In this document: one piece after another, positions 32,446 through 40,841 of the stretch
Layout of the letters: each line of letters begins with the position of its first letter
Numbering within the stretch: position 1 is the first letter of the stretch
DNA from: JAUWGC01 sp963753055
Lineage (GTDB): Bacteria > Bacteroidota > Bacteroidia > Bacteroidales > B18-G4
Length of the DNA stretch: 64,000 bases
Assembly: GCA_963753055.1 (NCBI GenBank)
Contig: CAVWAP010000001.1
Span: 558,001-622,000 of the forward strand
Direction: 5' to 3'
Translations under genes and position numbers: made by a program
The notes under the pieces: generated by a model
Told to the model about the DNA's origin: nothing
Databases searched by the model: none
Seen by the model: the letters and a program-made list of their open reading frames with translations, nothing else

Positions 32446-32584
32446 TTCGACCCCTCCGGGGTCGTGATTTTGGGTTTTACTTCTATGAATCTAATAATAT
32501 GTGATCCGCTTCGCGGATCAAGGCTGGTAGGCTTGATATTATTATAGGGAATGGCATTATGAAACTGACCCCGGAGGGGTCGAA
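32446..32584. mobile_element. 139-bp palindromic MITE-like element
   Basis: The ends are perfect 18-bp inverted repeats (TTCGACCCCTCCGGGGTC at 32446-32463 and its complement at 32567-32584), each itself partly palindromic. Inside lie a second pair (CTAATAATAT against ATATTATTAG-like) and a hairpin TGATCCGC/GCGGATCA. The whole could fold as one structure. A truncated copy with the same left arm and hairpin lies at 34890-34964, also just downstream of a T9SS gene. Confidence 0.55.
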
Positions 32585-32783
32585 TATTTGTAGCCCCGCC
32601 AAAGGCGGGGCGGAAAATAAATAGCCAAAACATTGCCCTCCCCTCGATTATGTTTTATCGGAGAATAAAGGTTTGCACGGGGAGGGTTGGGAGGGGAGTG
32701 GATGTACAATTCTGTATTTAGACTTTACAATTTACGATCTGATTTTCGATATACGGTATCCGATCTTACGACAAGATCAGGAC

Positions 32784-32814
32784 TTGATTCATTGATGTAT
32801 TTTGCATATCTTTA
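32784..32814 (+). promoter_or_regulatory. Duplicated promoter (copy 2)
   Basis: TTG (32784-32786), 20 bp, TATCTTTA (32807-32814) repeats the arrangement found at 30546-30576, with nearly the same spacer. It precedes the ATG at 32843. Confidence 0.55.
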
Positions 32815-32842
32815 TATGTAGAAGAAACCAAAACCCTTTGTC

Positions 32843-33295
32843 ATGAAACGCATTACCCCCAATTTATTTACCGCAATAATCTTATTATCAATCATTTGTG
32901 CTTTTAAGGGAAAAGCTCCTTACGAAAGGCTAAATGGTCTATTACAAAAATGAATTTTCAGTCCTTTTTTAGTTGAAGTAGCACATTCATTACAAAACCA
33001 TGGGGCATGGAATAACAATAATGCACTATCCAATAAGCAATGGAAATATCTCAAGGTTTTTCCAAATCCTGCGGGAAATTATATTATTATAGAATTTGAC
33101 CTTAGAAAATCAATGGATAAATCTATTATAAGAATATCTGATAATAGGGGAAGATATATTATTGCGATAGAAATATCTGATTTGCAAAACCAACTTGTTA
33201 TTAATACAAATAGTCTATCCTCTGGCATCTACCTAATTCAATTATTTGGAAATAATAATCTTGTTGAAACGCAAAAAATTAACATTGTAAAATGA
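32843..33295 (+). pseudogene. Short secreted protein of signal peptide plus T9SS domain, interrupted by in-frame TGA
   Basis: Frame 32843-33295 encodes a signal peptide (MKRITPNLFTAIILLSIICA), a stop TGA at codon 37 (32951), a short linker and a T9SS sorting domain (VFPNPAGNYIIIEFDL to INIVK). Everything stays in one frame apart from the TGA, so the original would have been about 150 residues, with almost no body between signal and sorting domain. The end overlaps the next gene start as ATGA. It shares its promoter and start with the stump at 30608. Most likely it is a deleted and degrading T9SS cargo gene. Confidence 0.6.
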
Positions 33296-34149
33296 TCATA
33301 AAAAGGCTTATAACAATTCAATTGTTTTTATTGATATCCTCAATTATATGCATTGGGCAATCAAGATGGGTCAATGTCTACCATGGTGAAAAAAGTGCAC
33401 CTGCAGATTATTTCATTGATTCATATGATAATGGTTATGTTATTGTTGGCAGGCACAGTGCTAACTATCCACATTTTGCCTATGTGTTAAAAACTGATAT
33501 AAACGGAAATATTTTATGGGAAAAGAGTATTGGTGATGCTACATCATTTACTGTATTTGCTTGTGTAGCTGGAGGTAAGAATGGTGAATTATTCTTAGCA
33601 GGCTCAACAACATATTATGATGAGATGCAAGACCCGATAATAATCAAGCTTGATTCTTGTGGTGAAAAACAATGGTGTAAGATATTTCATACACCAGGAA
33701 TTTTAGATTATGCATTTCATGTCTTGACAACTAATGATGGTGGATGCATATCATTGTTGTTTTCGGGTCAACATAATAAAAATGATCGTGTTTGTTTAGC
33801 ACGATTTGATTCAATAGGTGAACTTTTATGGAAAGAGTGCTATAATAGCCAGGATACTAACTTATGGAATCCATTTGGACAGTCCTTTATTCAAACACAG
33901 GATGGTGGTTTTCTAATTTCAGGATATTGTTATTATGAAGATCCAAATCAACCGGGATTAGGCTGGGTAAAACCATATTATATCAAAACAGATTCTTTGG
34001 GTATATTTGAATGGGAAACGGTTGTGCATAAAGATGTTGGATCGGGATTGAAAGGGAGTGCTTGGAGCACCAGCATTGATCCGCAGGAACATATTATTAT
34101 TCCTCGATTAGCCAATATTCACCCGGATTACCGAGCTCCGTCATTGTAA
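33292..34149 (+). CDS. T9SS-sorted secreted protein (copy 2), N-terminal part, frameshifted
   Basis: The 285-residue frame begins with a signal peptide (MIIKRLITIQLFLLISSIICIG, then Q) and carries repeats such as GYVIVGRHSANYPHFAYVLKTD and GNILWEKSIGDA, similar in pattern but not closely in sequence to the gene at 30722. It ends at TAA 34147. Reading frame two continues the protein from about 34139 to 34855, so one extra base near 34137 breaks it. The start overlaps the preceding pseudogene stop (ATGA). Intact length would be about 520 residues. Confidence 0.75.
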   Translation: MIIKRLITIQLFLLISSIICIGQSRWVNVYHGEKSAPADYFIDSYDNGYVIVGRHSANYPHFAYVLKTDINGNILWEKSIGDATSFTVFACVAGGKNGELFLAGSTTYYDEMQDPIIIKLDSCGEKQWCKIFHTPGILDYAFHVLTTNDGGCISLLFSGQHNKNDRVCLARFDSIGELLWKECYNSQDTNLWNPFGQSFIQTQDGGFLISGYCYYEDPNQPGLGWVKPYYIKTDSLGIFEWETVVHKDVGSGLKGSAWSTSIDPQEHIIIPRLANIHPDYRAPSL

Positions 34150-34855
34150 AAATGGACCTTGGTGGGACATTATTGATATTTATGAAATAGTAACCGGATT
34201 CAATAATGGAGGATTAGGATATGCAACATTTATAAACGATACAATTCTTGCTGCAAGTATTGGATGGGGTAATTCTGATGAAGATCACAAAGGCTACGCA
34301 GTATTGTTAGATACGCTTGGGAATATTCTGGATTCAACATTTCTTGTCCAGGATATTTACACGAAACACATGGATACCGTATTTGATGACAAACTGGTAT
34401 ATATGTTCAACACCTATCAAAACAACCAGTTCGATGTTTATTTGCGAAAGCTAAACTATAACCTTGAAGATGATACGCTTTATACATTCCCCTTCCAATA
34501 TGACACTCTTTGTCCATATCCAATAGTCTCTGATACAATTCCACTGGATGATTGTGAGTTGATAGTTGGTATTGAAGAACCAAATGTTGAATCTCCTCAG
34601 GAAGCTGAATCAATGATCATCTACCCAAATCCTGCATCAAACATAATTCATGTTCGATGTTCAATGGACCATGTTCCAGGTTCCATATTGATTTACGATT
34701 TGTTTGGCAGAAAGATAGAAGAGATTACAATTCCAAAAGGACAAGACCAGATCCAAATCAACATCTCCTCCTACCCCCAGGGAATCTATATTGCTGTTTT
34801 GCGGGATTCGAAAGGAATCATTGCGAGGAAGAAGTTTGTGGTTGCAAGGAATTAA
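34139..34855 (+). pseudogene. T9SS-sorted secreted protein (copy 2), C-terminal part after frameshift
   Basis: This frame starts RHCKNGPWWDIIDIYEIVTG without a start codon of its own and continues the propeller-like repeats (GYAVLLDTLGNILDSTFLVQ). It ends in a T9SS type A sorting domain (IYPNPASNIIHV to KKFVVARN). DNA 34618-34785 matches 32041-32208 in the first cargo gene at 167 of 168 positions, although the bodies are far more diverged. Exact repair of the frameshift would restore a 520-residue cargo. Confidence 0.7.
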
Positions 34856-34861
34856 AATCAT

Positions 34862-34964
34862 TGCGCCATGTTCAATGTTCCAAATGCTATTCGACCCCTC
34901 CGGGGTCGTGAATGTGGTTTTTACTTCTATGAATCTAATAATATGTGATCCGCTCCGCGGATCA
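34862..34964. repeat. 7-bp units and truncated copy of the palindromic element
   Basis: Three in-register units (TGCGCCA, TGTTCAA, TGTTCCA; 34862-34882) are followed by a truncated copy (34890-34964) of the 139-bp element at 32446. The left 18-bp arm and the central hairpin TGATCCGC-TCC-GCGGATCA are kept; the right arm is missing. The rest of the gap to 35053 shows no gene. Confidence 0.6.
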
Positions 34965-35053
34965 GGCCCGTTCAAATTTCAATGGAAAATTAGTCACATG
35001 GAGCCGAGACCCATACAATAGTGGGCAAATCTGCTGTCATCCTGAGCGAGTAC

Positions 35054-35145
35054 ACCGTCCTGCAGCCATAACAGCAAAAAGGCTTGTCGTCATACATCAC
35101 CGGGTTAGGCCCGCAGTCCTCACCACAGTGATAACATGCAATATT
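35054..35145 (-). pseudogene. Fragment copy of the ccoI 5' end
   Basis: Bases 35054-35121 are identical to ccoI bases 30369-30436 (68 of 68). Upstream of that, 35122-35145 encodes the same residues (NIxCYHCGEDC) with different codons, ending in GCATGTTATCAC where ccoI has CCATGCTACCAT. On its 3' side the fragment runs into a TGTCATCCTGAGCG-type repeat, and on its 5' side into 7-bp repeats. It has no start or continuation and is a gene scrap carrying the metal-binding cysteines. Confidence 0.8.
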
Positions 35146-35150
35146 TTTCT

Positions 35151-35195
35151 GGTCACTGGTCACTTCTGGTCACTGGTCACTGGTCACAGATCACT
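35151..35195. repeat. 7-bp imperfect tandem repeat tract (6 units)
   Basis: Units GGTCACT (four times), GGTCACA and GATCACT run in register apart from a three-base insertion after the second unit. The tract lies directly after the intended stop codon of ccsBA (35200). Confidence 0.7.
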
Positions 35196-35206
35196 GATTT
35201 TAATAA

Positions 35207-38200
35207 TTATGCCCTGCCTTCTGCATCCTCCTGTAATTTATGTACCCCATCACTGAAACCATAAATATAATGATAACGGCATAATAAACAAACATTGGCA
35301 CCGGCACCGGATCTCCCTGGGCATAGGAATGCAGGCCGGATAAGGTAATAATTTACACCGAAATAGGTCATGAGTACCGTGCTGAAGCTTATCAATGAGG
35401 CAAAATTAAAGGCAAAGATCCCATTCAATCCCGGAATCATGCGCATATGCACCACGAATGAATAAACCAGGACAGTGACAAGGGCCCAGGTTTCCTTCGG
35501 GTCCCAGCCCCAGTACCTGCCCCAGGATTCATTGGCCCAGACTGCACCAAGGAAGGTCCCGATAGTGATCAGGAAGACCCCGATGATCAGGTTCATCTCA
35601 TTTATATTTGTGATCTCTTTGATGGTCTCATTTAGCTTCTGGAAATTATTCTTGTTTTGAACATTGATCAGGATAAGGTTCAGGAAGCCCAGCAGGGCAC
35701 CGATAGCAAGGAAGCTATAGCTTGCTGTGATGACAGCAACATGAATTACAAGCCAGTAAGATTTCAATACAGGAACAAGATTGGTGATCTCCGGATCAAG
35801 CCAGCTTAGATTGGCGACCATAAGTGTCAGTGATGCCAGGATAGCTGTTGTTGCTAAAGTGATCTTTGATTTCCTGATAAAGATAAATCCTGAAAGGAGC
35901 AGGGCCCAGGCAATGTAGATCATAGTTTCATAACCATTGCTCCAGGGTGCATGGCCCCCAATATACCATCTTGCAGCTAACCCGATCGTATGAAGGATAA
36001 ATCCAAGCCCAATTAGGGATATCATGATCCTTTCGGCAATTCTGAATTTATTCTTTTGATTTATGACATTGATAAAAAGGAAGATTAATAATATCAATCC
36101 TGCTAGTGCATAGAAGGGGAAGAGCCTTTTAAAGATATTGATCTTGTTATAAGAAACTTCCAGTTGTGTCTTGAAGGCAGAAGGGAAGATTTCACTGCCA
36201 TATCTTTCCTGGAATGTTTTCAGGTAACTTAGATATTCGTCCGCTACGGCCCAGTCACCTGAAGAAGTGGACTCCATCACCGCGCTGTAATATAGAGGCA
36301 GGATGGTCCTGACAAAACCAGCGTCCGTGCTGTCAAAAACCTCATCTGCACTGGTTGCAGGATACCATTTGTGATTTTCATCTCCGGGTTTGGGGAAAAC
36401 AGTAAGAAAATCTCCTGTATAAACCATGTAAATGATATTCACCCTTTCATCAACTTTAATCACGTCTTTATCCAGGCCACTCTTATCTGATGGTTTCTTA
36501 TTATGGGCGGCTTCAATCAGGCGTGAGAGTTTATATCCCCCGTTCGACATATCAATAAAATCGTTGAAGGAAGCATATTTTCCTGTGATCCCGATGAACT
36601 TCCTAAGCTCTCCATCTGATACTTTTATCATTGGTACCGCTTGCCACAAACCTGGATTAACAAGCATGCTAAGGAAAACCTGGTCAGCATTTAATCCCAA
36701 CACCTGGTTTTTTCGGTATACTTTTCGCAAGATCTCTGATGATAATGTATTGATCGGTTTGACCCTGCCATTCTTATCCTGAACAAGAAGTTTACCGAAA
36801 TTGGCTGCGTGTTCTTTACTAATTGCAATATGATCTGTAAATTGCGAGTGGTCCATTTCCTGACCCATCTGTTGTCCCTGAGCATTGATTGATGCTGGCA
36901 TGGCCATCATCGCAAGCAATACCATTCCTGCAGCTTTATTAATCTTTTTCCTGTGAGAAGTCATCTTGGACAGTGCATGAAACCTGCTGAAACGACTAAA
37001 AAAGTTAAAAAACATCCCGGCCGCCAGGAAGAAGTACCCGATATAGGTGACAATGGTGCCCCAGGCATCATGGTTGACCGAAAGGATTGTGCCTTTCTCG
37101 TCCTTGTCATATGAAGATTGGAAAAACCGGTAACCTCCATAATTCAGTACATTATTCATGAATATCCTGTACGGTATTTCAATTCCCTTGCGTTCATCGA
37201 TGACTGTCACATCACTTGCAAATGAAGACGGGCTCATGGAGCCCGGGTACCTCTCAAGCTGGAAATCATCCAGGTGCAAGGAGAACGGAATCTCGATATA
37301 TTTTGAGCCGTAAGCCATAGCAATGCTTACGTCACCAAGCTTTTGCTCAACCGGTTCGCCCAATATGTTTTTACTTCCAAGGGTAACGATCTCAACTGTC
37401 TGGCCCTGCGATGAAACCTCAAAGACGGCAGCATCAACAGAGCTTGTCATAGTGCCATGGTGTGCAGAAACAATTTTTGTCTTCGCTGACTTGTATAAAT
37501 TGTTAAATACGATATTTTTCCCGTTAACATTATATAGCTTAAGTGGTTCAAGTAAATGATAATTGTCCCGTGTCAGAGTATCCACTGTATTCTCCATCAT
37601 ATTCCTGATCACCATATCATGACGCGACATTAGCCGGAAGCTGTCATTTTCAAAAGAGATATTAATGTCTGCCTCCTGCAACTGTTGCTCATCAAAATTG
37701 ATGAGTACATCATTGATCTCTTCTTTCTCACCAAATTCAATGAAATAGTTCTGGCGGTTACCCATGTCCATGGTTACCAGTGATACAAAAGGATTGCCAT
37801 CCGGAACCTCTATAATTGTCTGTGCGGCATGGGGGATAAATTCTTTAAACTGGATATCATACTCCTGCCCGCCTGCTTCAATAGTCTTATTGAACCTGTT
37901 TGTTTTAAATACTGAAAAGTAATAAGGATGATCTTTATAGGTCTCCTGCTGTCCGTCTTTGATCCAGATCTGAACAAAGGTATTATCAGACATAATTTGA
38001 TTCGAAGATTCTCCTTCACGGATATTCATGATACCTTCATCTCCCAAAAAGCGTGTTATTGCAGCCCCGAGCAAAATAATTATGAAGGCCATGTGAAACA
38101 CCAGGACATTTATTTTTTGCCTATGGTATAGCTTATATTTAAATACGCTCCCTATCAGGCTGATACCTGTTATAAGCAATAACAGTTCAAACCATGTTGA

Positions 38201-38338
38201 ATTGTAAACCAGTGTTCTGGCAGCCATTGTGCCATAATCATTTTCTATAAAAGTTGCTGTGCCAATAACAGCAGCAAATATCAGGATAAGTGTACCGGCA
38301 AATTTCATTGAAAAAACCAGGTCAAATATTTTCTTCAT
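35207..38338 (-). CDS. ccsBA: Fused ResB-CcsA cytochrome c biogenesis protein (system II), 3' frameshift
   Basis: System II proteins move heme to the outside and attach it to CxxCH apocytochromes. The 1043-residue frame has a ResB-like N-terminal half (four helices with a large periplasmic domain, about 1-480) and a CcsA half (about 730-1030) with the heme-handling WWD motif WGRYWGWDPKETWALVT. After VNYYL a one-base insertion near 35341 throws the frame. The alternative frame reads SGLHSYAQGDPVPVPMFVYY and ends at TAA 35200, restoring the conserved His of LHSY. The current tail, rich in Cys and Arg, is therefore artefactual or a real mutation. It follows the act operon and serves the many cytochromes c here. 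Confidence 0.9.
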   Translation of the reverse strand: MKKIFDLVFSMKFAGTLILIFAAVIGTATFIENDYGTMAARTLVYNSTWFELLLLITGISLIGSVFKYKLYHRQKINVLVFHMAFIIILLGAAITRFLGDEGIMNIREGESSNQIMSDNTFVQIWIKDGQQETYKDHPYYFSVFKTNRFNKTIEAGGQEYDIQFKEFIPHAAQTIIEVPDGNPFVSLVTMDMGNRQNYFIEFGEKEEINDVLINFDEQQLQEADINISFENDSFRLMSRHDMVIRNMMENTVDTLTRDNYHLLEPLKLYNVNGKNIVFNNLYKSAKTKIVSAHHGTMTSSVDAAVFEVSSQGQTVEIVTLGSKNILGEPVEQKLGDVSIAMAYGSKYIEIPFSLHLDDFQLERYPGSMSPSSFASDVTVIDERKGIEIPYRIFMNNVLNYGGYRFFQSSYDKDEKGTILSVNHDAWGTIVTYIGYFFLAAGMFFNFFSRFSRFHALSKMTSHRKKINKAAGMVLLAMMAMPASINAQGQQMGQEMDHSQFTDHIAISKEHAANFGKLLVQDKNGRVKPINTLSSEILRKVYRKNQVLGLNADQVFLSMLVNPGLWQAVPMIKVSDGELRKFIGITGKYASFNDFIDMSNGGYKLSRLIEAAHNKKPSDKSGLDKDVIKVDERVNIIYMVYTGDFLTVFPKPGDENHKWYPATSADEVFDSTDAGFVRTILPLYYSAVMESTSSGDWAVADEYLSYLKTFQERYGSEIFPSAFKTQLEVSYNKINIFKRLFPFYALAGLILLIFLFINVINQKNKFRIAERIMISLIGLGFILHTIGLAARWYIGGHAPWSNGYETMIYIAWALLLSGFIFIRKSKITLATTAILASLTLMVANLSWLDPEITNLVPVLKSYWLVIHVAVITASYSFLAIGALLGFLNLILINVQNKNNFQKLNETIKEITNINEMNLIIGVFLITIGTFLGAVWANESWGRYWGWDPKETWALVTVLVYSFVVHMRMIPGLNGIFAFNFASLISFSTVLMTYFGVNYYLIRPAFLCPGRSGAGANVCLLCRYHYIYGFSDGVHKLQEDAEGRA

Positions 38339-38370
38339 AAGGCAAGATCTAAACTAGTGGATATCAAAAC

Positions 38371-38419
38371 ATATAACATTGAGCATTTTGCATTTTGCAT
38401 TTAGCATATAGTATATAGC
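38371..38419. repeat. 7-bp imperfect tandem repeat tract (7 units)
   Basis: Seven in-register units of the type ATTTTGC/ATATAGC (38371-38419) lie in the 182-bp gap between actF and ccsBA. No confident promoter was recognised in that gap. Confidence 0.75.
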
Positions 38420-38520
38420 CAATTTTATATATTTATTCGCTTTATTTAAAATCGTTCAAAATTACTGAAAATTATAGACAGGTTGGTGAATAATGACAAA
38501 TATCATATTCCAACTATCTG

Positions 38521-39681
38521 CTAGTGATGTTCCAGGCTTTCTTCCAGATAAGGGTGATTCTTTGCAACCAGTGGTGCTTTAGTAAGTGTTCTGCCTACAA
38601 TAAATGCAAAGATACCAAGGTAGCCTATGAATGTGCCAACCTCAATATAATTGATATCCAGTTTGCCATAGGTGCCAACTATTACTTGCTGGTAAAGGTC
38701 AACCCATTGACCGAACATCAGGAATATACAAATTGCCAGCAAGGCGTTCTTACTGGTTTGGATCTTCCCTGACAGGAGCAACACGAATGGAACAAGCCAG
38801 TTGATGATCAACTCAGCATAAAAGAAAAACTGGAAATCTCCTTTTGTTCTGGGTAGGTAGTAAATTGTTTCTTCAGGAATATTGGCATACCATATAAGGA
38901 TATACTGCGAGAACCATGTATAAGCCCATACAATGCCAAGCATAAAAACATATTTAGTAAAGTCCTTCAGATGTGACTTTTTGAGAAATTGCAGGTAACC
39001 AGCTTTATTCAGGATGATGACCACCATGAGAATAATCACAGAACCATGGTAAAATGCACTAACAAAGTTTCTCACAGCGAAGATTGTACTGAACCAGTGT
39101 GCATCGATCGACATGATCCAATCGAAAGATGCCAGCGAGAAGGTGATGGCCAGGACGAAGATATAGACCTTGGAATAAAACTCACTTTTTTCAAAGTATT
39201 TCAGGCCACCTTCCTGGTCTTCTTTCAGTGAGAACCTGCGCAGGACAATTAGAAGAACTGTCCAGACGATAAAAAAAGCAGCATACCGGATCACGAAAAA
39301 AGGAATGTTCAGATAAGGTGATTTATGGGCAAGCAATGGGTCATGATCGGTGATGCCTGGATGTGTCCAGTGATAAAGATCGTGCAGTCCGAAGAGGATT
39401 ATTGGCAGCATCAGGATACCTGCAACAGGGATGAAGCTGGAAATGGCCTGTGGGATGCGGACGAAGCCTGAAGACCAGCCGGATTGTGAAATATATTGTA
39501 AGGCGGCAAAGAATGATGCACCTATTGCAACAGAGAGGAAATAGTAATTGCCTACCAATAGGTTTGCCCAGGTCTTGACAGGGTTGGACATCAATCCAAA
39601 AACCACAGTGATGATCCCAATAACAAATAATGAGAGAGTAATGTAATTGAAAATGGGGGATATGGTCAGTTTCTTATCCAT
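38521..39681 (-). CDS. actF: Alternative complex III subunit ActF (quinol:cytochrome c oxidoreductase)
   Basis: ActF is a polytopic inner-membrane subunit of alternative complex III, a quinol:electron acceptor oxidoreductase replacing cytochrome bc1. The 386-residue protein has about ten helices, with LYHWTHPGITDHDPLLAHKS between helices and FYHGSVIILMV and RNFVSAFYHG typical of ActF/ActC-like NrfD relatives. It is the last gene of actA-F, 27 bases after actE, and precedes ccsBA. No cofactor motif is present, as expected. Confidence 0.94.
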   Translation of the reverse strand: MDKKLTISPIFNYITLSLFVIGIITVVFGLMSNPVKTWANLLVGNYYFLSVAIGASFFAALQYISQSGWSSGFVRIPQAISSFIPVAGILMLPIILFGLHDLYHWTHPGITDHDPLLAHKSPYLNIPFFVIRYAAFFIVWTVLLIVLRRFSLKEDQEGGLKYFEKSEFYSKVYIFVLAITFSLASFDWIMSIDAHWFSTIFAVRNFVSAFYHGSVIILMVVIILNKAGYLQFLKKSHLKDFTKYVFMLGIVWAYTWFSQYILIWYANIPEETIYYLPRTKGDFQFFFYAELIINWLVPFVLLLSGKIQTSKNALLAICIFLMFGQWVDLYQQVIVGTYGKLDINYIEVGTFIGYLGIFAFIVGRTLTKAPLVAKNHPYLEESLEHH

Positions 39682-39708
39682 TATCGTTGAATTTTAATTG
39701 TTTCCAGA

Positions 39709-40278
39709 CTAATTGGCTATTGATCGCATATAATTGATAATCTTCCATCTGTTTTCCGGTGTGATCTGTCCGCCATGAGGTCCCATCAGGCCAGACAGGG
39801 AACCCATGGTGATGATGTGATATATCTCCCCGTCGGGTTTGCCCTGAACATATGATTCAACCAGGGATGTCGGTTTTGCTGTGAACTTCTTGCTAGTATA
39901 CAGGAACCCGTCCCCTTTTCCAGAAAGACCATGGCAGTTTGCACAAAAAACATTGAATTGCTCTTTTCCTGCAGCTAAAGTCACTTCATCAGCCTTGATT
40001 GGGTTCACGAGCTCAGCACCTGCCCTTAGTTGGTCCGGGTATGACCTTCTTTTGTAAGGATAGGGTTCATAACCTCTGGGGATAGTTCCTTCAACCGGGG
40101 TAAGCATGGTTACAGAGTCAGCGAACACCGTATTTGGTGAATACGCATTGTAAGCCTCGGAATAATACATATCGGGCATATAGGCATACCCGGGATTATT
40201 CCTGTCATGGTTGCATGAGGCCAGCAGCATTAGGCCAGTAAATAAAATTAGGCTCGACTTGCAAATATATTTGATCAT
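39709..40278 (-). CDS. actE: Alternative complex III monoheme cytochrome ActE
   Basis: The 189-residue lipoprotein (MIKYICKSSLILFTGLMLLASC, lipobox LASC) carries one heme site CANCHGLSGKGDG at about residue 112 and a Met ligand candidate in the ITMGSLSGLMGPHGGQI stretch. The segment VEGTIPRGYEPYPYKR is conserved among ActE proteins. It is the likely exit point for electrons from the complex to caa3 or soluble cytochromes. The gene lies 11 bases downstream of actD. Confidence 0.94.
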   Translation of the reverse strand: MIKYICKSSLILFTGLMLLASCNHDRNNPGYAYMPDMYYSEAYNAYSPNTVFADSVTMLTPVEGTIPRGYEPYPYKRRSYPDQLRAGAELVNPIKADEVTLAAGKEQFNVFCANCHGLSGKGDGFLYTSKKFTAKPTSLVESYVQGKPDGEIYHIITMGSLSGLMGPHGGQITPENRWKIINYMRSIAN

Positions 40279-40289
40279 GATTGCTAAGA

Positions 40290-40841
40290 TTAATCGTTTT
40301 CTTCTTCAACGTATCCTTCTGGCAATGGCTTGTCGTTTATTTCCACAGCACCGGTTTCTTTCAGGACAGCATTGATTTTTAAAATATCATCACCTGAGAG
40401 TTCAGGATCTTTTTCGATGACAATGGCAAACTTATCATCGGATGTCCTGGGATCAATCATCACAACTTTTTTCCCGGGACCAATTTTTTGCCGGATAAAG
40501 AATGTCATGAAGGTCAGCAGGGTTGCCACGAAGATCGTTGCCACAAACATAATGATAATGAAAGACAAGGAGTTAAGAGGCTTGCCCCCGAACTTCAGGG
40601 GGTAACTGACAACAGAGGTCCAGTAAAGGAATGCGAATGTGGCTGTAGTTCCAATTACACCGTAGATAAATGTCAGGTATGGTAATCGGGTTTTCAGGTT
40701 CAGCGCTTCAAATACACCATGTATCGGAAAAGGCGAAAAGACATTTTTTATCTTTATACCTTTATCTTTTATCTTTTGGATGGCATCCACAAGCACATCG
40801 GGATCTTCATATATACCGACAATTATATTATTCTGTTCCAT
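40290..40841 (-). CDS. actD: Alternative complex III subunit ActD (DUF3341)
   Basis: The 183-residue protein has two membrane helices (about 60-85 and 98-122) after an N-terminal domain with IVGIYEDPDVLVDAIQKIKDKGI and the motif VFSPFPIHGVFEAL, typical of DUF3341/ActD. It has no cofactor and is thought to be a structural subunit. Its start overlaps the end of actC by 14 bases, indicating translational coupling. Confidence 0.94.
   Translation of the reverse strand: MEQNNIIVGIYEDPDVLVDAIQKIKDKGIKIKNVFSPFPIHGVFEALNLKTRLPYLTFIYGVIGTTATFAFLYWTSVVSYPLKFGGKPLNSLSFIIIMFVATIFVATLLTFMTFFIRQKIGPGKKVVMIDPRTSDDKFAIVIEKDPELSGDDILKINAVLKETGAVEINDKPLPEGYVEEEND

Larger units (their letters stand above)
32279..32842. 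repeat. Repeat-rich intergenic region between two T9SS genes
   Basis: No gene is evident here. Contents in order: a CCTGCCT/AGGCAGG hairpin near 32300-32320; seven 7-bp units at 32347-32395 (including two exact GTGGTGC); a palindromic element 32446-32584; a perfect hairpin GCCCCGCC-AAA-GGCGGGGC (32593-32611); a degenerate 7-bp tract (32716-32771). The promoter for the next unit closes the region. On the minus strand a 117-codon frame spans these repeats but has no protein-like character. Confidence 0.7.

Noticed and set aside
32279..32633. A 117-codon minus-strand frame across the repeat-rich gap
   Set aside because: It runs through hairpins and repeats, has no family-like features and no neighbours that would need it.
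32951..32953. TGA as selenocysteine codon in the minimal T9SS gene
   Set aside because: The site lies in a short linker with no redox motif, no SECIS-like hairpin was seen, and the surrounding genes are also broken. Decay is simpler.
1277..38419. The 7-bp repeats as CRISPR or phase-variation tracts
   Set aside because: Units are only seven bases, degenerate and without spacers, so they are not CRISPR. They lie mostly outside genes and are too degenerate for typical slippage switches.
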